64,000 bases of DNA, from assembly GCA_900468805.1 (NCBI GenBank), contig UEIF01000042.1:110109-174108 (forward strand), read 5' to 3'. Shown piece after piece: positions 26,701 through 37,005 of this stretch. A model generated the notes under the pieces. The model made no database searches, was not told the origin of the DNA, and was given only the letters and a program-made list of their open reading frames with translations. Both the position numbers and the translations under genes were made by a program. Each line of letters opens with the position of its first letter. Position 1 is the first letter of the stretch. The stretch comes from Hyphomicrobiales bacterium. GTDB taxonomy: Bacteria; Pseudomonadota; Alphaproteobacteria; Rhizobiales; Rhizobiaceae.

Positions 26701-27269
26701 TCGGCGAGATCCCGGTTATTCTCCGGCGATGTTGCCGTCAGCAGTGAACGGCGCGCATCGGCAAGCAGCGTCGCGGCCGCCCGGTCATCGAGAACGGAGA
26801 AATGCCCGGCGACATTTGCTTCCAGCGGAAACTGGTGCAGCAGCGCTTCGCAGAAGGCGTGAATCGTCTGGATCTTCAGCCCACCCGGCGTTTCCAGCGC
26901 CTTGGCGAACAGTCGCCGGGCTTCTGCAAGTTTCAGGGAATCCGGCTCACGACCTTCGATTGCGGCGATGCGCTTGGCGAGTTCCTCATCCGGAAAAATG
27001 GCCCATTCCGCCAGCCGCTCGAAAACGCGGTTCGACATTTCGGAGGCGGCAGCCTTCGTATAGGTGAGGCAGAGAATAGCGGAAGGCCGCGCACCGGCGA
27101 GCAGTAGCCGAATCACGCGCTGGGTCAAAACATGTGTCTTGCCGGAGCCGGCATTGGCCGAGACCCAGGCAGAACGGGTCGGATCGGAAGCGATCGCCTG
27201 CTGGATCGTTGTCCATCCGATCCAGGTGCCAGGATCATCCCCGTCGGGAAGCGCGGTCGGATCAATCAT
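23724..27269 (-). CDS. addA: Double-strand break repair helicase-nuclease AddA
   Basis: About 1181 residues: an N-terminal UvrD-type helicase with Walker A GSGKT at residues 41-45, FEDLI and LVDEAQDTS motifs, and a C-terminal RecB-type nuclease with VVLDYKTNR. With AddB it resects broken DNA ends for recombination, replacing RecBCD in alphaproteobacteria. The ATG at 27269 lies directly after GGAGGCGG, overlapping the addB stop by 8 bases; 22 further open codons upstream fall inside addB and are unlikely to be used. Confidence 0.95.
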   Translation of the reverse strand: MIDPTALPDGDDPGTWIGWTTIQQAIASDPTRSAWVSANAGSGKTHVLTQRVIRLLLAGARPSAILCLTYTKAAASEMSNRVFERLAEWAIFPDEELAKRIAAIEGREPDSLKLAEARRLFAKALETPGGLKIQTIHAFCEALLHQFPLEANVAGHFSVLDDRAAATLLADARRSLLTATSPENNRDLADAFAYVLNLGDESGLENLLGEIVANRNAIRRFMFAAEQHGGADHLLRMKLGLAPDDTEERLAERYWPLPGLSGAMLELYLSLAAGKGGAKAQDVAEGLCRATRERDVMARAPLLEKVFLTIKGEPKTDGQFFVKAMLAEAPQLADTIATARAHVVDCRNRLKMMRMHTATRAALMLADRLNSDYEELKKQRSHLDFEDLITRTADLLTKSGVGPWIHYKLDQGIDHILVDEAQDTSPIQWSVIQSLAEDFFSGESSRPVVRTLFAVGDEKQSIYSFQGARPERFSEEKERTQRRVQNSGLAFSTVRLPLSFRSTSDVLLAVDHIFTPPENARGLGTEPVVHRSSRIGHPGAVDLWEMVVPDVVLKDEDWTAPFDATPESAPAAILARRIAHTIGTLVGRETIVEKGRERFIEAGDILVLVRKRDAFVNALTRELKRRGDIPVAGADRLVLTSHIAVQDLLALGRFLLLPEDDLSLAALLKSPLFNLLEEDIFAVAALRGDHESVWHHLRKYAADGNERLGAAVARLELFLAQSRNLSVHDFYARVLGSHGGRRQFLARLGTEVSDILDEFLTFALDHETSGIPGLQSFISTLELEAPEVKREQDKGRNEVRIMTVHASKGLEAPIVFLVDGGSKAFTHTHLPKLRLLETGPEEPPMPVWVPVSDLGNSLTLTDAARIQLLAEEEYRRLLYVAMTRAADRLIVCGYRGVRLNADTWHMMISTALDAEHPHVEKATFSGPDGEWDGMRWRVPQVERSFERMDRAPEQATVETVPPDLFRPLPPQKQLPRPLSPSGAGTIIDEEADDLLVTSPLFGDQESSDRSLEKGRLIHRMLQALPDIPVDERADAAKRYAERAARFWPAIERQALVDSVVKLLQDGRLEAVFSVHAQAEISIMGTLRLEGREYAVSGRIDRLAVMPDSVVVLDYKTNRVPPTSEDKIPFAHKAQLAIYREILKPLYPTKRIDCMLVYTENATIHTLSEQALASALAGLNTK

Positions 27270-30200
27270 CGCCGCCTCCATCCGAATCGGCAGTTGCCCA
27301 TTCCGCAACCCGGGCGAGATGGTCGTAATCGCCACCGAAATCGAATTGCTGCGCCGGGATCAGCCGCGAGGTAAAGCCTCTTTCGCCCGACTGCAGCAGG
27401 GTAACAAATTTTACCAGCTGGTCGATCGATTCCTCCGCGAGCTGCATCGCCGATTTCGCCTTGTCGCTATTTGCATCCTCATTGTTGACCTTGTCGACCA
27501 GGAAGCGGCTGCCAGGTCGCAGGCGGACATAGAGCAGATCGTTTGGTACCCGGCTGCCCGCATCGCGAAAAGCGCCGGCATGAAGGGCCGCTGCCTCAAG
27601 TGCAAGCTGTGGGTCGAGCAATACGCGGGCCTGCGTCGGAGAGGGATTGTAGCCCGTCTTGTAATCGATGATGTCGGCGCTATCAGGTCCTTTGATATCG
27701 ATGCGGTCGGCAACGCCAGTGAGCCGGATATCGATACCCTCAAGTTCGACTCCGCCTCTTACCTCCGTCAGCCTTTTCTGAATATTAGGCTGCCGCTCGG
27801 CCTCCCAATTGAGGAATGCACGCGCGACCTCACGGAAGCGCGGCCGCCAGACGGCATCGATATGCGGCGGCAAGCTCTCCATGTCGAAGAGTTCGGTCAG
27901 AATGACTTCCATCGCCGCTGCTGCCTCGGTCGTTCCTGCGATATGGCCTTCGCGGACAAAGCGATCGATGATCTTGTGATAGAGCGTGCCACGCTCAGCC
28001 GCGCCCGGATCACGATTGAACGGGTCGACGGGATCAAGCCGCAGCAGGCGTCGTGCATAGATCGCATAGGGGTCACGGCGCAGTCGCCCCACCTCGCTGA
28101 AGGAATAGGATCTGGGCTGTAGGTCCCTTGGCGGCTTGGGGGAGGGCCGTTGCGCCGGCGCCTGATTGTCACCCAGATCGATCTGGTTTGCCCAGTGAAC
28201 GAAACGCGCGCCCCGCTGGCGTAATTTCTCTTCGAAATCCTCGCCGCCCAACGCCAGAAGCCGCTGCAGCCATCGGGAGGCGACAGTGGGCGTCGAGCCT
28301 TGGCGCAATGCGCGTGAATAGATCAGATGACGGGTACCGTTCGCCATCTCGAAGTCATGCGCCAACTGGCCAATGCGCCGTTCCGGCGGCTCCAGCCCGA
28401 TCTCCGTTTTCATCATGCGCGAGACGAATGGATTGTTGGCGGTCTGTCCGGGCCATGATCCTTCATTGAGGCTGCCGAGGATCAGCGTATCGACGTTCTG
28501 CAGGCGGGCTTCGAGCGTACCGAAGATGAAGAGGCGAGGGTGGCTGAGTGCGCCGGGTTTGACGGCGTGCCCGGCCGATAGCGCCTGCGTGATATCGATC
28601 CATTGCGGTCCGTCCGCTTCCATCTGGCCGTCGGTATCAATGACTTCGCCGAGCAGATTTGCAAGAGCATCGCCCGTCTCGCCCGACCAGAGGCCGGCCA
28701 GATTGCCGTGTTCGTCGGCAGCGACACTTTCCAGAGCGCGGCCCGTCCGTTCGGCCCATTGCGAGAGCGAGATACCCTTCAGGCCATCATCACCCCCACG
28801 ATACCGCACGAGCGCCGATACTAGCGGCTCCACGGCACGCTCAACTTTCCGGGCTAACCTGCGGGCCATCTCCGCGGCGTCAGATGGCAGCGATTTGCGC
28901 CAGGCTGGCGCGTGCCTGTCGAGCGCCTGCTCCGAAAGCTGGTGGTCGAGCAGCTGTTCGAGCGATCCGATATCCACTTCTGCCACGCCGCCGCGCAGCG
29001 CCAGCAACTCCAATGCCTCGACAGCCTCAGTCAGAAAGCCACGCTCCAGCCCGAAGCGGGCAAGCGGATGTTTGAGTAGCGAAACAATGGCGACAGGATC
29101 GCCGGGACGCAGTGTCGATTCCAGCAGCAATTGCAGCAGCGTGCCCTGAGGCGTTGCCGAAAGTGGCGTACCGGCTGAATCGTCGGCGAGAATGCCGAAG
29201 CGGGAAAGCTCCGCCATAACCCGACGCGCCAGATTGCGGTCTGGCGTAATGAGGGCAGCCCTGCTTTCGCCATCTCTGCCCGGCTGTTCAAGCGCAAGCC
29301 GCAGAGCAACGGCAATCGCCGTCGCTTCTTCGCGCTCGTTGGCGGCTTCGATCATCGATACGTCCGCGAATGCCTCGGCTACCATCCCTTCCGGTAGGTC
29401 TTTTTTCCATTCGCCCCAGCCACTCGTGGCTTCCGATGGAGTAAGCGCCCGCGAGAGGATTTCCGCGCGAGAGCGCAGATCGGCTTCCGCTTCCTGGATC
29501 GGCTGAACATCCTCGCGGGTCAGTTTCAGCCGCTTCAGCAGCACGGAGAGACCATACTGCGGATGTGTGCGGCTTGCTGGATTGGCCCTTTGGCCTGGCA
29601 GAAGATCGGGCGCGACCAGCCGCCAATGTTCCTCCGGCATGGAAAGATCGAGGCCGGGCAGCACGATCACGCCTTCCGGCAATTTGGCTACGGCACCGAT
29701 CAGATCGGCCGTGGCGGGAAGCGAACCAGTCGAACCGGCAATGATGATCGGACCGGTAGGCGTCATCGTCGAGAGCCGGCCGGCCTCGGCGCGCAAAATC
29801 GCATTGCGGTGGCGGGCTGGCGACGAACGGCCGAGTTCGACCAGACGTTCCGGCCAGAAGGCACTGGCGATCTGCAGGAATTCCGCCGTCAATTGCCACC
29901 AGGCCGCATAGTCGCCGGTATCGAGTTTACCGAGTTCCGACCAAGCAAGATCCTCGGTTTCGATCGAATCGATCAGTTCCGCCAGATTGCGGGCGAGCCA
30001 GATTGCGTCCGCCGGGCTTGCCGGCGCTACCAGTGGCGATTCCGAATGGATATGTCGAACGATCTCCGGCAGCTTGTTACGCCAGGCAAGGATCAGCCGC
30101 GCCAGTTCCAGAAGGCGGGCCGTATTGGAAAGCGGTTGGGCAAGATCGATCGTTGCCGGCAGCGCCTCGTCGAAATAGCCGCTGTCGTCATCCGTTTCTC

Positions 30201-30447
30201 CCAGAGGGCGAATGACAGGCAGGATCGCCGAGCAGCCGCCAAGAAGATCGACGAATTCCGAACGCAGCACGCGTACGGCGCGCCGGGTCGGCAGATAGAT
30301 CGTCACCTTGGCAAGGGATAGCGGATCGGCGGGATCATGCCGGAAAAGCGGTGTCAGGCGTCCGTCACAAAGCGAACTTGCCAGCGTCTTCAGAAAGGGG
30401 AGGCCGGATGGAATCGTCAGAATGCGTGGCCGGTGCCGCTCTGTCAT
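27262..30447 (-). CDS. addB: Double-strand break repair protein AddB
   Basis: A 1061-residue partner of AddA, of the alphaproteobacterial AddB type. The N-terminal part is an inactivated helicase-like module beginning PSGLPFLKTLASSL; YLPTRRAVRVLRSEF follows. The C-terminal nuclease core holds GTLYHKIIDRFVREG and ADIIDYKTGYNPS, the D-x-K nuclease motif. It starts 3 bases after murU ends and overlaps addA, so the pair is co-translated within the divL-murU-addBA unit. Confidence 0.94.
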   Translation of the reverse strand: MTERHRPRILTIPSGLPFLKTLASSLCDGRLTPLFRHDPADPLSLAKVTIYLPTRRAVRVLRSEFVDLLGGCSAILPVIRPLGETDDDSGYFDEALPATIDLAQPLSNTARLLELARLILAWRNKLPEIVRHIHSESPLVAPASPADAIWLARNLAELIDSIETEDLAWSELGKLDTGDYAAWWQLTAEFLQIASAFWPERLVELGRSSPARHRNAILRAEAGRLSTMTPTGPIIIAGSTGSLPATADLIGAVAKLPEGVIVLPGLDLSMPEEHWRLVAPDLLPGQRANPASRTHPQYGLSVLLKRLKLTREDVQPIQEAEADLRSRAEILSRALTPSEATSGWGEWKKDLPEGMVAEAFADVSMIEAANEREEATAIAVALRLALEQPGRDGESRAALITPDRNLARRVMAELSRFGILADDSAGTPLSATPQGTLLQLLLESTLRPGDPVAIVSLLKHPLARFGLERGFLTEAVEALELLALRGGVAEVDIGSLEQLLDHQLSEQALDRHAPAWRKSLPSDAAEMARRLARKVERAVEPLVSALVRYRGGDDGLKGISLSQWAERTGRALESVAADEHGNLAGLWSGETGDALANLLGEVIDTDGQMEADGPQWIDITQALSAGHAVKPGALSHPRLFIFGTLEARLQNVDTLILGSLNEGSWPGQTANNPFVSRMMKTEIGLEPPERRIGQLAHDFEMANGTRHLIYSRALRQGSTPTVASRWLQRLLALGGEDFEEKLRQRGARFVHWANQIDLGDNQAPAQRPSPKPPRDLQPRSYSFSEVGRLRRDPYAIYARRLLRLDPVDPFNRDPGAAERGTLYHKIIDRFVREGHIAGTTEAAAAMEVILTELFDMESLPPHIDAVWRPRFREVARAFLNWEAERQPNIQKRLTEVRGGVELEGIDIRLTGVADRIDIKGPDSADIIDYKTGYNPSPTQARVLLDPQLALEAAALHAGAFRDAGSRVPNDLLYVRLRPGSRFLVDKVNNEDANSDKAKSAMQLAEESIDQLVKFVTLLQSGERGFTSRLIPAQQFDFGGDYDHLARVAEWATADSDGGGDD

Positions 30448-30450
30448 GCG

Positions 30451-31182
30451 TCACGCAAACGTCCGGAACCGCCGGATCGTTTCCTCCGCGTCGTCAATCG
30501 CATCAGGCGTGCCGACCGTCAGCCAATGACCTTCCATCATCATGCCGAAAAGCCGACCGCGGGCGATCGCCCTGTCGAAATAGATATTCAGATTGAAGGG
30601 GCCATCGGGCGCATCGTCCAGCAGCGCGGGGCTCATGACGATCGCACCGGCATAGACAACCGGATTTGAGGGATCGTCGCGGTAGCGCGTAAGCCGACCG
30701 TCGGCGCCAAGGCTGAAATCGTTCCTGCCGTTATGGCCCGTCGTATCTTCGATGCGCACGCAGAGCAGTGCCATATCCATGCGTTCAATATCGAAGAATC
30801 CGGCTAAGCGCCGGAGATTGCTTGGTCGGCCCGCGGGCTCGCCGATCCAGAAAAGGTCGGCATTCATGACAAAAACCGGCTCACGGGCGAGCAGCTTCAG
30901 TCCCTTCGCCAGCCCGCCTCCGGAATCCATCAGCGCGCTGCGCTCGTCGGAAATGACGATATCGAGCCGGCGATAGGCATTGAGATGATCTTCCATCTGA
31001 TCGGCAAAATGATGGACATTGACTGCAGCGCGTTCCACGCCGGCTTCGACGAGTGAACCCAGTGCATAGTCGATCATCGGCTTGCCGCCGATTTTCACCA
31101 GTGGCTTCGGAATCGTATCGGTAATCGGGCGCATGCGGGTTCCGAGTCCCGCGGCCAATACCATGGCTTGTCTGACGGTCAT
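30451..31182 (-). CDS. murU: Nucleotidyltransferase, probable N-acetylmuramate-1-phosphate uridylyltransferase MurU
   Basis: A 243-residue sugar-1-phosphate nucleotidyltransferase. LAAGLGTRMRPITDTIPKPL at residues 9-28 is the nucleotide-binding signature; FVMNADLFWIGEP carries the metal aspartate. MurU makes UDP-MurNAc from MurNAc-1-phosphate in the fosfomycin-bypass cell-wall recycling route described in Pseudomonas. The MurU call rests on family resemblance plus its position 12 bases after a gene encoding an AmgK-like kinase, the enzyme for the preceding step. A mannose-1-phosphate guanylyltransferase-like role is the alternative. Confidence 0.82.
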   Translation of the reverse strand: MTVRQAMVLAAGLGTRMRPITDTIPKPLVKIGGKPMIDYALGSLVEAGVERAAVNVHHFADQMEDHLNAYRRLDIVISDERSALMDSGGGLAKGLKLLAREPVFVMNADLFWIGEPAGRPSNLRRLAGFFDIERMDMALLCVRIEDTTGHNGRNDFSLGADGRLTRYRDDPSNPVVYAGAIVMSPALLDDAPDGPFNLNIYFDRAIARGRLFGMMMEGHWLTVGTPDAIDDAEETIRRFRTFA

Positions 31183-31194
31183 GCTGATCCGGAT

Positions 31195-32706
31195 TTATGA
31201 TTCGGCTGGCAGTATTCCAGCCCTTGTGCACCATTCGCGCAAGGGGGCAAGCGCCTCATGTTCCAGCGCCACTTTTAAATAGGAAAGCGTGCGCGGCATA
31301 TGCTGCAGATAGTCAGGCTTGCCGTCTCGCTGCAAGAGACGTACCCAAAGGCCGGCAAGCTTGCAGTTGCGCTGCGCCGACATGATAGACCATGCCTTCA
31401 TGAATTTGGCTTCGTCGAAACCATGCCCCGCACGCCGCAGCGAAAGATAGTCGCCCATCAGCTGTCGGAACAGGTCCGGCTCGATCGTGACACGCGCGTC
31501 TTGAATAACGGAGGCGAGATCATAGGCGGTCGGTCCGATCATCGCATCCTGGAAGTCGATGATGCCGATCCTGCGAATGCCGCTCTCGTGATCGCGCCAG
31601 ATGAGGTTGGGCGAATGAAAGTCGCGCAACAACAGATTGGTTTCGGCCGATTGCAGCTCGTCGATCAGATGATCCCAGATTGCGAGATACTCCTCGCGCT
31701 CGACATCCGTGGGTCCTGTGCCGCGCTTCCAGGCAATATGCCAGTCGAGCACAAGCCGCACCTCCATCTTCATCGCCGTGCGATCGAAGTCCGGGATATG
31801 ATGCGTATGCGTGGCCGAAACCGGAATATCCCGCGGGATCTGCATCGAATGAAGATGGGCGAGGCAGGCCACGCTTTGCCGGTAACGCTCGGCTATCGGC
31901 CGTCCGTCATCGTCCAGCACGCCCTCGGTGCCGAGATCCTCGATCAGCAGGATGCCCTGATCATAGTCGACCTTATAGATTTCCGGCGTTGCAAGGCCCC
32001 GCTCGCGCAAGGCATCGGCGATGGCCACGAAAGGATAAGCGTCCTGCGCCAGATGCGCGACCTTCGGATAGGGTTTGCCGTCATGGACTGGAGGCCCCTC
32101 GGGATGCGGCCGCCAGTCCATGAGGATTTTCCGCGAACCATCACCGAGACGGAAATATTCGTAGACCCGAAACGAGGCGTCACCGGTCAGGAATCGCCGT
32201 TCTGCATCGCCATAGCCGGCATCCGCGAGGAAGCTCCGGATCGCCAGCACGCGATGGATACGGGCTGCAGTTTTCTCGGGTGCCGTGATCGTAGCGCGAC
32301 GGCCGGTACCTTCATGTTCGAGCTGCAGAGAGATGCGCGCTACGGGCAACTCACCTTCCGCCATCTCCGGCCATTCGACGATGCAGATGCCGTTCTCAAG
32401 CGCTTCGTCGAATCCGAGCTCCGTCAGTTCCGAGGGATCGCCGAGCCGGTAGAGATCGAAATGCGAGACGGGAATGCGCAGATCGTAGGATTGCACCAGC
32501 GTAAAGGTGGGGCTCGGAACTTCCAGCCCGTCATCATCAGCCATCGTGCGCAGGAAAGCCCGCGCCAGCGAGGATTTTCCGGCGCCTAGATCGCCCGACA
32601 GTGCCAGGCAATCGCCCGCTTTTAGCGCTAGCGCCAGATCATTGCCGAGGCGGAGGGTTGCCGCTTCGTCTTCCAGGAAAAGCGAGATGACGTCGCTTTG
32701 CGTCAT
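31195..32706 (-). CDS. tsaE: TsaE-AmgK fusion: tRNA t6A ATPase joined to a cell-wall sugar kinase
   Basis: A 503-residue two-domain protein. Residues 1-155 are TsaE, the ATPase of the tRNA threonylcarbamoyladenosine complex, with Walker A GDLGAGKS (38-45), SPTFTLVQSY (65-74) and HFDLYRL. Residues 160-500 are an aminoglycoside-phosphotransferase fold with catalytic RDFHSPN (D362, N367) and DFQD (384-387), resembling AmgK, the anomeric MurNAc/GlcNAc kinase. E. coli TsaE is only about 153 residues, so the second half is an added domain. It starts within the divL stop (ATGA overlap) and is followed by murU, which supports AmgK. Such fusions are known in Rhizobiales; linkage of the two activities is unexplained. 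Confidence 0.88.
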   Translation of the reverse strand: MTQSDVISLFLEDEAATLRLGNDLALALKAGDCLALSGDLGAGKSSLARAFLRTMADDDGLEVPSPTFTLVQSYDLRIPVSHFDLYRLGDPSELTELGFDEALENGICIVEWPEMAEGELPVARISLQLEHEGTGRRATITAPEKTAARIHRVLAIRSFLADAGYGDAERRFLTGDASFRVYEYFRLGDGSRKILMDWRPHPEGPPVHDGKPYPKVAHLAQDAYPFVAIADALRERGLATPEIYKVDYDQGILLIEDLGTEGVLDDDGRPIAERYRQSVACLAHLHSMQIPRDIPVSATHTHHIPDFDRTAMKMEVRLVLDWHIAWKRGTGPTDVEREEYLAIWDHLIDELQSAETNLLLRDFHSPNLIWRDHESGIRRIGIIDFQDAMIGPTAYDLASVIQDARVTIEPDLFRQLMGDYLSLRRAGHGFDEAKFMKAWSIMSAQRNCKLAGLWVRLLQRDGKPDYLQHMPRTLSYLKVALEHEALAPLREWCTRAGILPAES

Positions 32707-35285
32707 TCGGCGGCGACGGAATGCGGCAGGTTGATGGAAGGGATGCGGCAGGTCACTGTCGTTCCCTTGCCCGGTTCGCTGTCGATGCCGACCTCGCCAT
32801 TATGCAGGCTGACGAAACTGTCGACGATCGAAAGGCCAAGCCCGGCGCCGCCGCGCTTTCCGCTTTTAGCGCCGGTCGCGAAGCGGTCGAAGACGGTATT
32901 GATCATGTCGGGCGAAATGCCGGGGCCGCTATCCCGGACAGAGAAGACGAAATCCGTGCCTTCCCGGCGGCATTCCAGAGCGATGGACGCACCTTCCGGC
33001 GAGAAATTGGCAGCATTGGCCAAAAGCTTCAGCAGGATCTGCTTCAGGCGCTGCGGATCGGCAACGATCGAACCGAGATAGGCCGGAGCAGTGATCTCGA
33101 GCGAAACGCCGCTTTCCTGCAGCCGGTCAGCGATCTGCATGGAGACATCGTCGAGCAGATCGGCGAGATCAATTTCCGCATAGTTGAGCCGCATGATGCC
33201 GGCATCGACAGTCGCCAGATCAAGGATGTCGTTGACGAGTGTCAGCAGCACCGAGGATGAGGTGGCGATATGGTCGATATATTCCGTCTGCCGCTCGTTC
33301 AGCGGGCCAACGCCCGGCGTGCGCAGCAGATCGGTAAAGCCGATAATATTCGTCAGCGGCGAACGCAGCTCATAGGAGACATGCTGTACGAAGTCGTTCT
33401 TCAGCTCATCGGCCTTGCGCAGCGCCTCGTTCTTTTCCGTCAGCGCCCGTTCGGCACGGACGCTGTCAGTCATGTTGACGAAGGTCAGCATGGTCTGTGC
33501 GTTCGGCAACGGGATCACCGCGAAGTCGAGCACGAGGCCGGACAACAGTTCGAGCGTTCCCTGGCTGGAACGACGCTCGTCGTCGAAGCTGGTAATCAGC
33601 TCGGCAAAGGTCTTCCAGCCATCCGCCTGGTCATAGGATGGAGAGCAGGCTTCGCCGATGGCGCGGATATGCGTGCCGGGCTTGGCTTCCGTTTCGGTGA
33701 TACCCCACAGCGCACGGAAGGCCGGGTTGGAAAGGCGGATACGGCCATCAGGCCCGAAGACGGCAACGCCTTCCGACAGATGGTCGATCGTTTCGCCCTG
33801 CACCTTCACCAGCGTGTTGTAGCGTGTTTCGAGATCCACCTGTTCGGTCAGGTTCTCAAAGACCCAGGTCGCGCCGCCCTGTGGATGCGCAGTAGCGAAG
33901 ACGCGCAGCGTCTGCCCGTTCGGCAGGTGCCAGAGGTCGGACTGCGTATCGAGCGAACGATAGACCGAAAGCGCCGTTTCCTTCCACGATTTCCAGTTCA
34001 ACTGGTCAGGCAGCTTCTTGGCAGCACGAAGGCGTTCCAGAAGCTCGCTGTTGTCAGGTTTGCTTTCGAGGAACGCGATATCGAGCTCCCAGAGCGAAAC
34101 GAAGGCCTGGTTGTAGAATTGCAGCCGGCGGTCGCCGTCGAAGATGGCAACGGGTGTCGCGAGATGATCGAGCGTCTCGGCATGGCTTTTCAGCGTGCGT
34201 TCCAGCTCGGCGCGAACCGCTTCGACATCGGAAACATCAAGGGCAATGCCGGCTGAGCCACTCGGAACCTTTACATCGACGACATCGAAGAAAGTGCGGT
34301 TGCCGCGCACGACGGTCGAAATCTTGTCGTGGAAGGGCGATTCCGACGTCGCGGTGGCGCGTATGCGCTCACGGGCGATGGTCGTCAGGATCTCACGGCC
34401 CTCGTTTACCGCCTGATCCGGTGATTGCGCCTCCACGGCATCGCCATAGGCATGGTTTACCCAGGTCAGACGCCCAGCGATGTCGCGCTGCCAGGCCGGC
34501 ATGTCGATGGCGTCGAGCATGCTCTGGAAGGCGGAGATCGACGTCATCAGACGGTCGCGCTCTATCTTGAGTTCGGCCAGTTCGGCGCGCAGATTATTGA
34601 GCGCCACGAAGCGAACGAAGGCGCGACCGCCGGAAACCCGTCCCTGTGCTTCGAGTACCTCATCCCTGATGGTCTCGACTACCATGTCGAAGCTTTCCGC
34701 CTGTTCACGAAGGCGGCCGATCGCCCGCTCCAGCTCGGACGCGGATCGCGCCTTCAGCCAGAGGCCGAAGGCGAGGAATTCGTTGTCCTGCGGCGCGCCG
34801 GTTTCCGGTGGAAGCTGGCCGAGCAGTTCTGGCCGGGCGACGCCATCCCAGATGACGATGCGCCGGTTCTTGTCGGCAATGAGTGCCTGATATTGCGAAA
34901 TGCGCTGCTGTGCATCCGAAAGCGCCGAGCGGATCTCGCGGCTTTCATTTTCGAGATTGCCACGCTGGCGCACCAGCCAGAGCGTCGAAAGCAGGGCGGC
35001 CGAAATAACGCCAATGACGACAGAAAGGCCGACAACCTGAGAGGAGGTGAAAAGACGTGCAGACGCGCCAATACCCGTCTGCGCCAGCGCCAGAACTGGC
35101 CATGCAGAAACAGCTGCGGTGCTGGCAGCGCACAGCTTTGCAATACGTGCCAAAGACCAATGTTTTTGCCGTGCGGTCACAGGGGCCGCGGCAAATTTAT
35201 ATTTTTGGCCTGCCCGAAGCGGACGGTCAGCGGCATAAGCGCTGCCCTCCGCCTGGCTAAGCAGGCTCTGTTTCATTTCCGACAT
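32703..35285 (-). CDS. divL: DivL-type cell-cycle histidine-kinase homologue
   Basis: An 860-residue membrane-anchored sensor. Two hydrophobic stretches lie near residues 48-70 and 83-106, then several PAS-like regions (about 245-355, 365-480, 500-605), and a kinase core. The phosphoacceptor box reads HVSYELRSPL, with tyrosine Y638 where histidine is expected: the diagnostic DivL feature. The ATP-binding G2 box GGAGLGLSIV is retained. In Caulobacter DivL connects DivK to the CckA-CtrA phosphorelay and is not used as a normal kinase. It overlaps the tsaE-amgK start by 4 bases and lies downstream of the ahcY terminator. No CtrA site is evident in its 137-base upstream gap. Confidence 0.92.
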   Translation of the reverse strand: MSEMKQSLLSQAEGSAYAADRPLRAGQKYKFAAAPVTARQKHWSLARIAKLCAASTAAVSAWPVLALAQTGIGASARLFTSSQVVGLSVVIGVISAALLSTLWLVRQRGNLENESREIRSALSDAQQRISQYQALIADKNRRIVIWDGVARPELLGQLPPETGAPQDNEFLAFGLWLKARSASELERAIGRLREQAESFDMVVETIRDEVLEAQGRVSGGRAFVRFVALNNLRAELAELKIERDRLMTSISAFQSMLDAIDMPAWQRDIAGRLTWVNHAYGDAVEAQSPDQAVNEGREILTTIARERIRATATSESPFHDKISTVVRGNRTFFDVVDVKVPSGSAGIALDVSDVEAVRAELERTLKSHAETLDHLATPVAIFDGDRRLQFYNQAFVSLWELDIAFLESKPDNSELLERLRAAKKLPDQLNWKSWKETALSVYRSLDTQSDLWHLPNGQTLRVFATAHPQGGATWVFENLTEQVDLETRYNTLVKVQGETIDHLSEGVAVFGPDGRIRLSNPAFRALWGITETEAKPGTHIRAIGEACSPSYDQADGWKTFAELITSFDDERRSSQGTLELLSGLVLDFAVIPLPNAQTMLTFVNMTDSVRAERALTEKNEALRKADELKNDFVQHVSYELRSPLTNIIGFTDLLRTPGVGPLNERQTEYIDHIATSSSVLLTLVNDILDLATVDAGIMRLNYAEIDLADLLDDVSMQIADRLQESGVSLEITAPAYLGSIVADPQRLKQILLKLLANAANFSPEGASIALECRREGTDFVFSVRDSGPGISPDMINTVFDRFATGAKSGKRGGAGLGLSIVDSFVSLHNGEVGIDSEPGKGTTVTCRIPSINLPHSVAAE

Positions 35286-35422
35286 CAGAGGTCTGTCTCC
35301 GTCCTTTAATGTGCCGCATCACGACAAGACATCCCATTTTCGTGGGAAACGGAGAGGTCCGAAGCCACGAATCAAGTCTTAAAACAATACTTCGGAAGGG
35401 AATCGGCGGAAAGGGAGCGCTC

Positions 35423-35458
35423 AAAAAATAAGCCCCGGCATTTGTCAATGTCGGGGCT
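35423..35458 (-). terminator. Intrinsic terminator of ahcY
   Basis: Read on the minus strand, a 12-bp stem with one wobble (35447-35458 with 35431-35442, loop of 4) is followed by TTATTTTTT. It is 30 bases past the ahcY stop and separates ahcY from divL. Confidence 0.85.
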
Positions 35459-35487
35459 ACCACATCTTGTGGATATCTAAGATTAGA

Positions 35488-36888
<1,401 letters not shown>

Positions 36889-37005
36889 AAGGCTCTCCAG
36901 GCTGAAACGTCTCAAAAACATCGCAAGGACGCGACGATGACCGCAACGGATCGAACGGGTGCGGAATGCACGTCATGCTCGCCGTTTAGCAGGCTTCGGC
37001 CGGGA

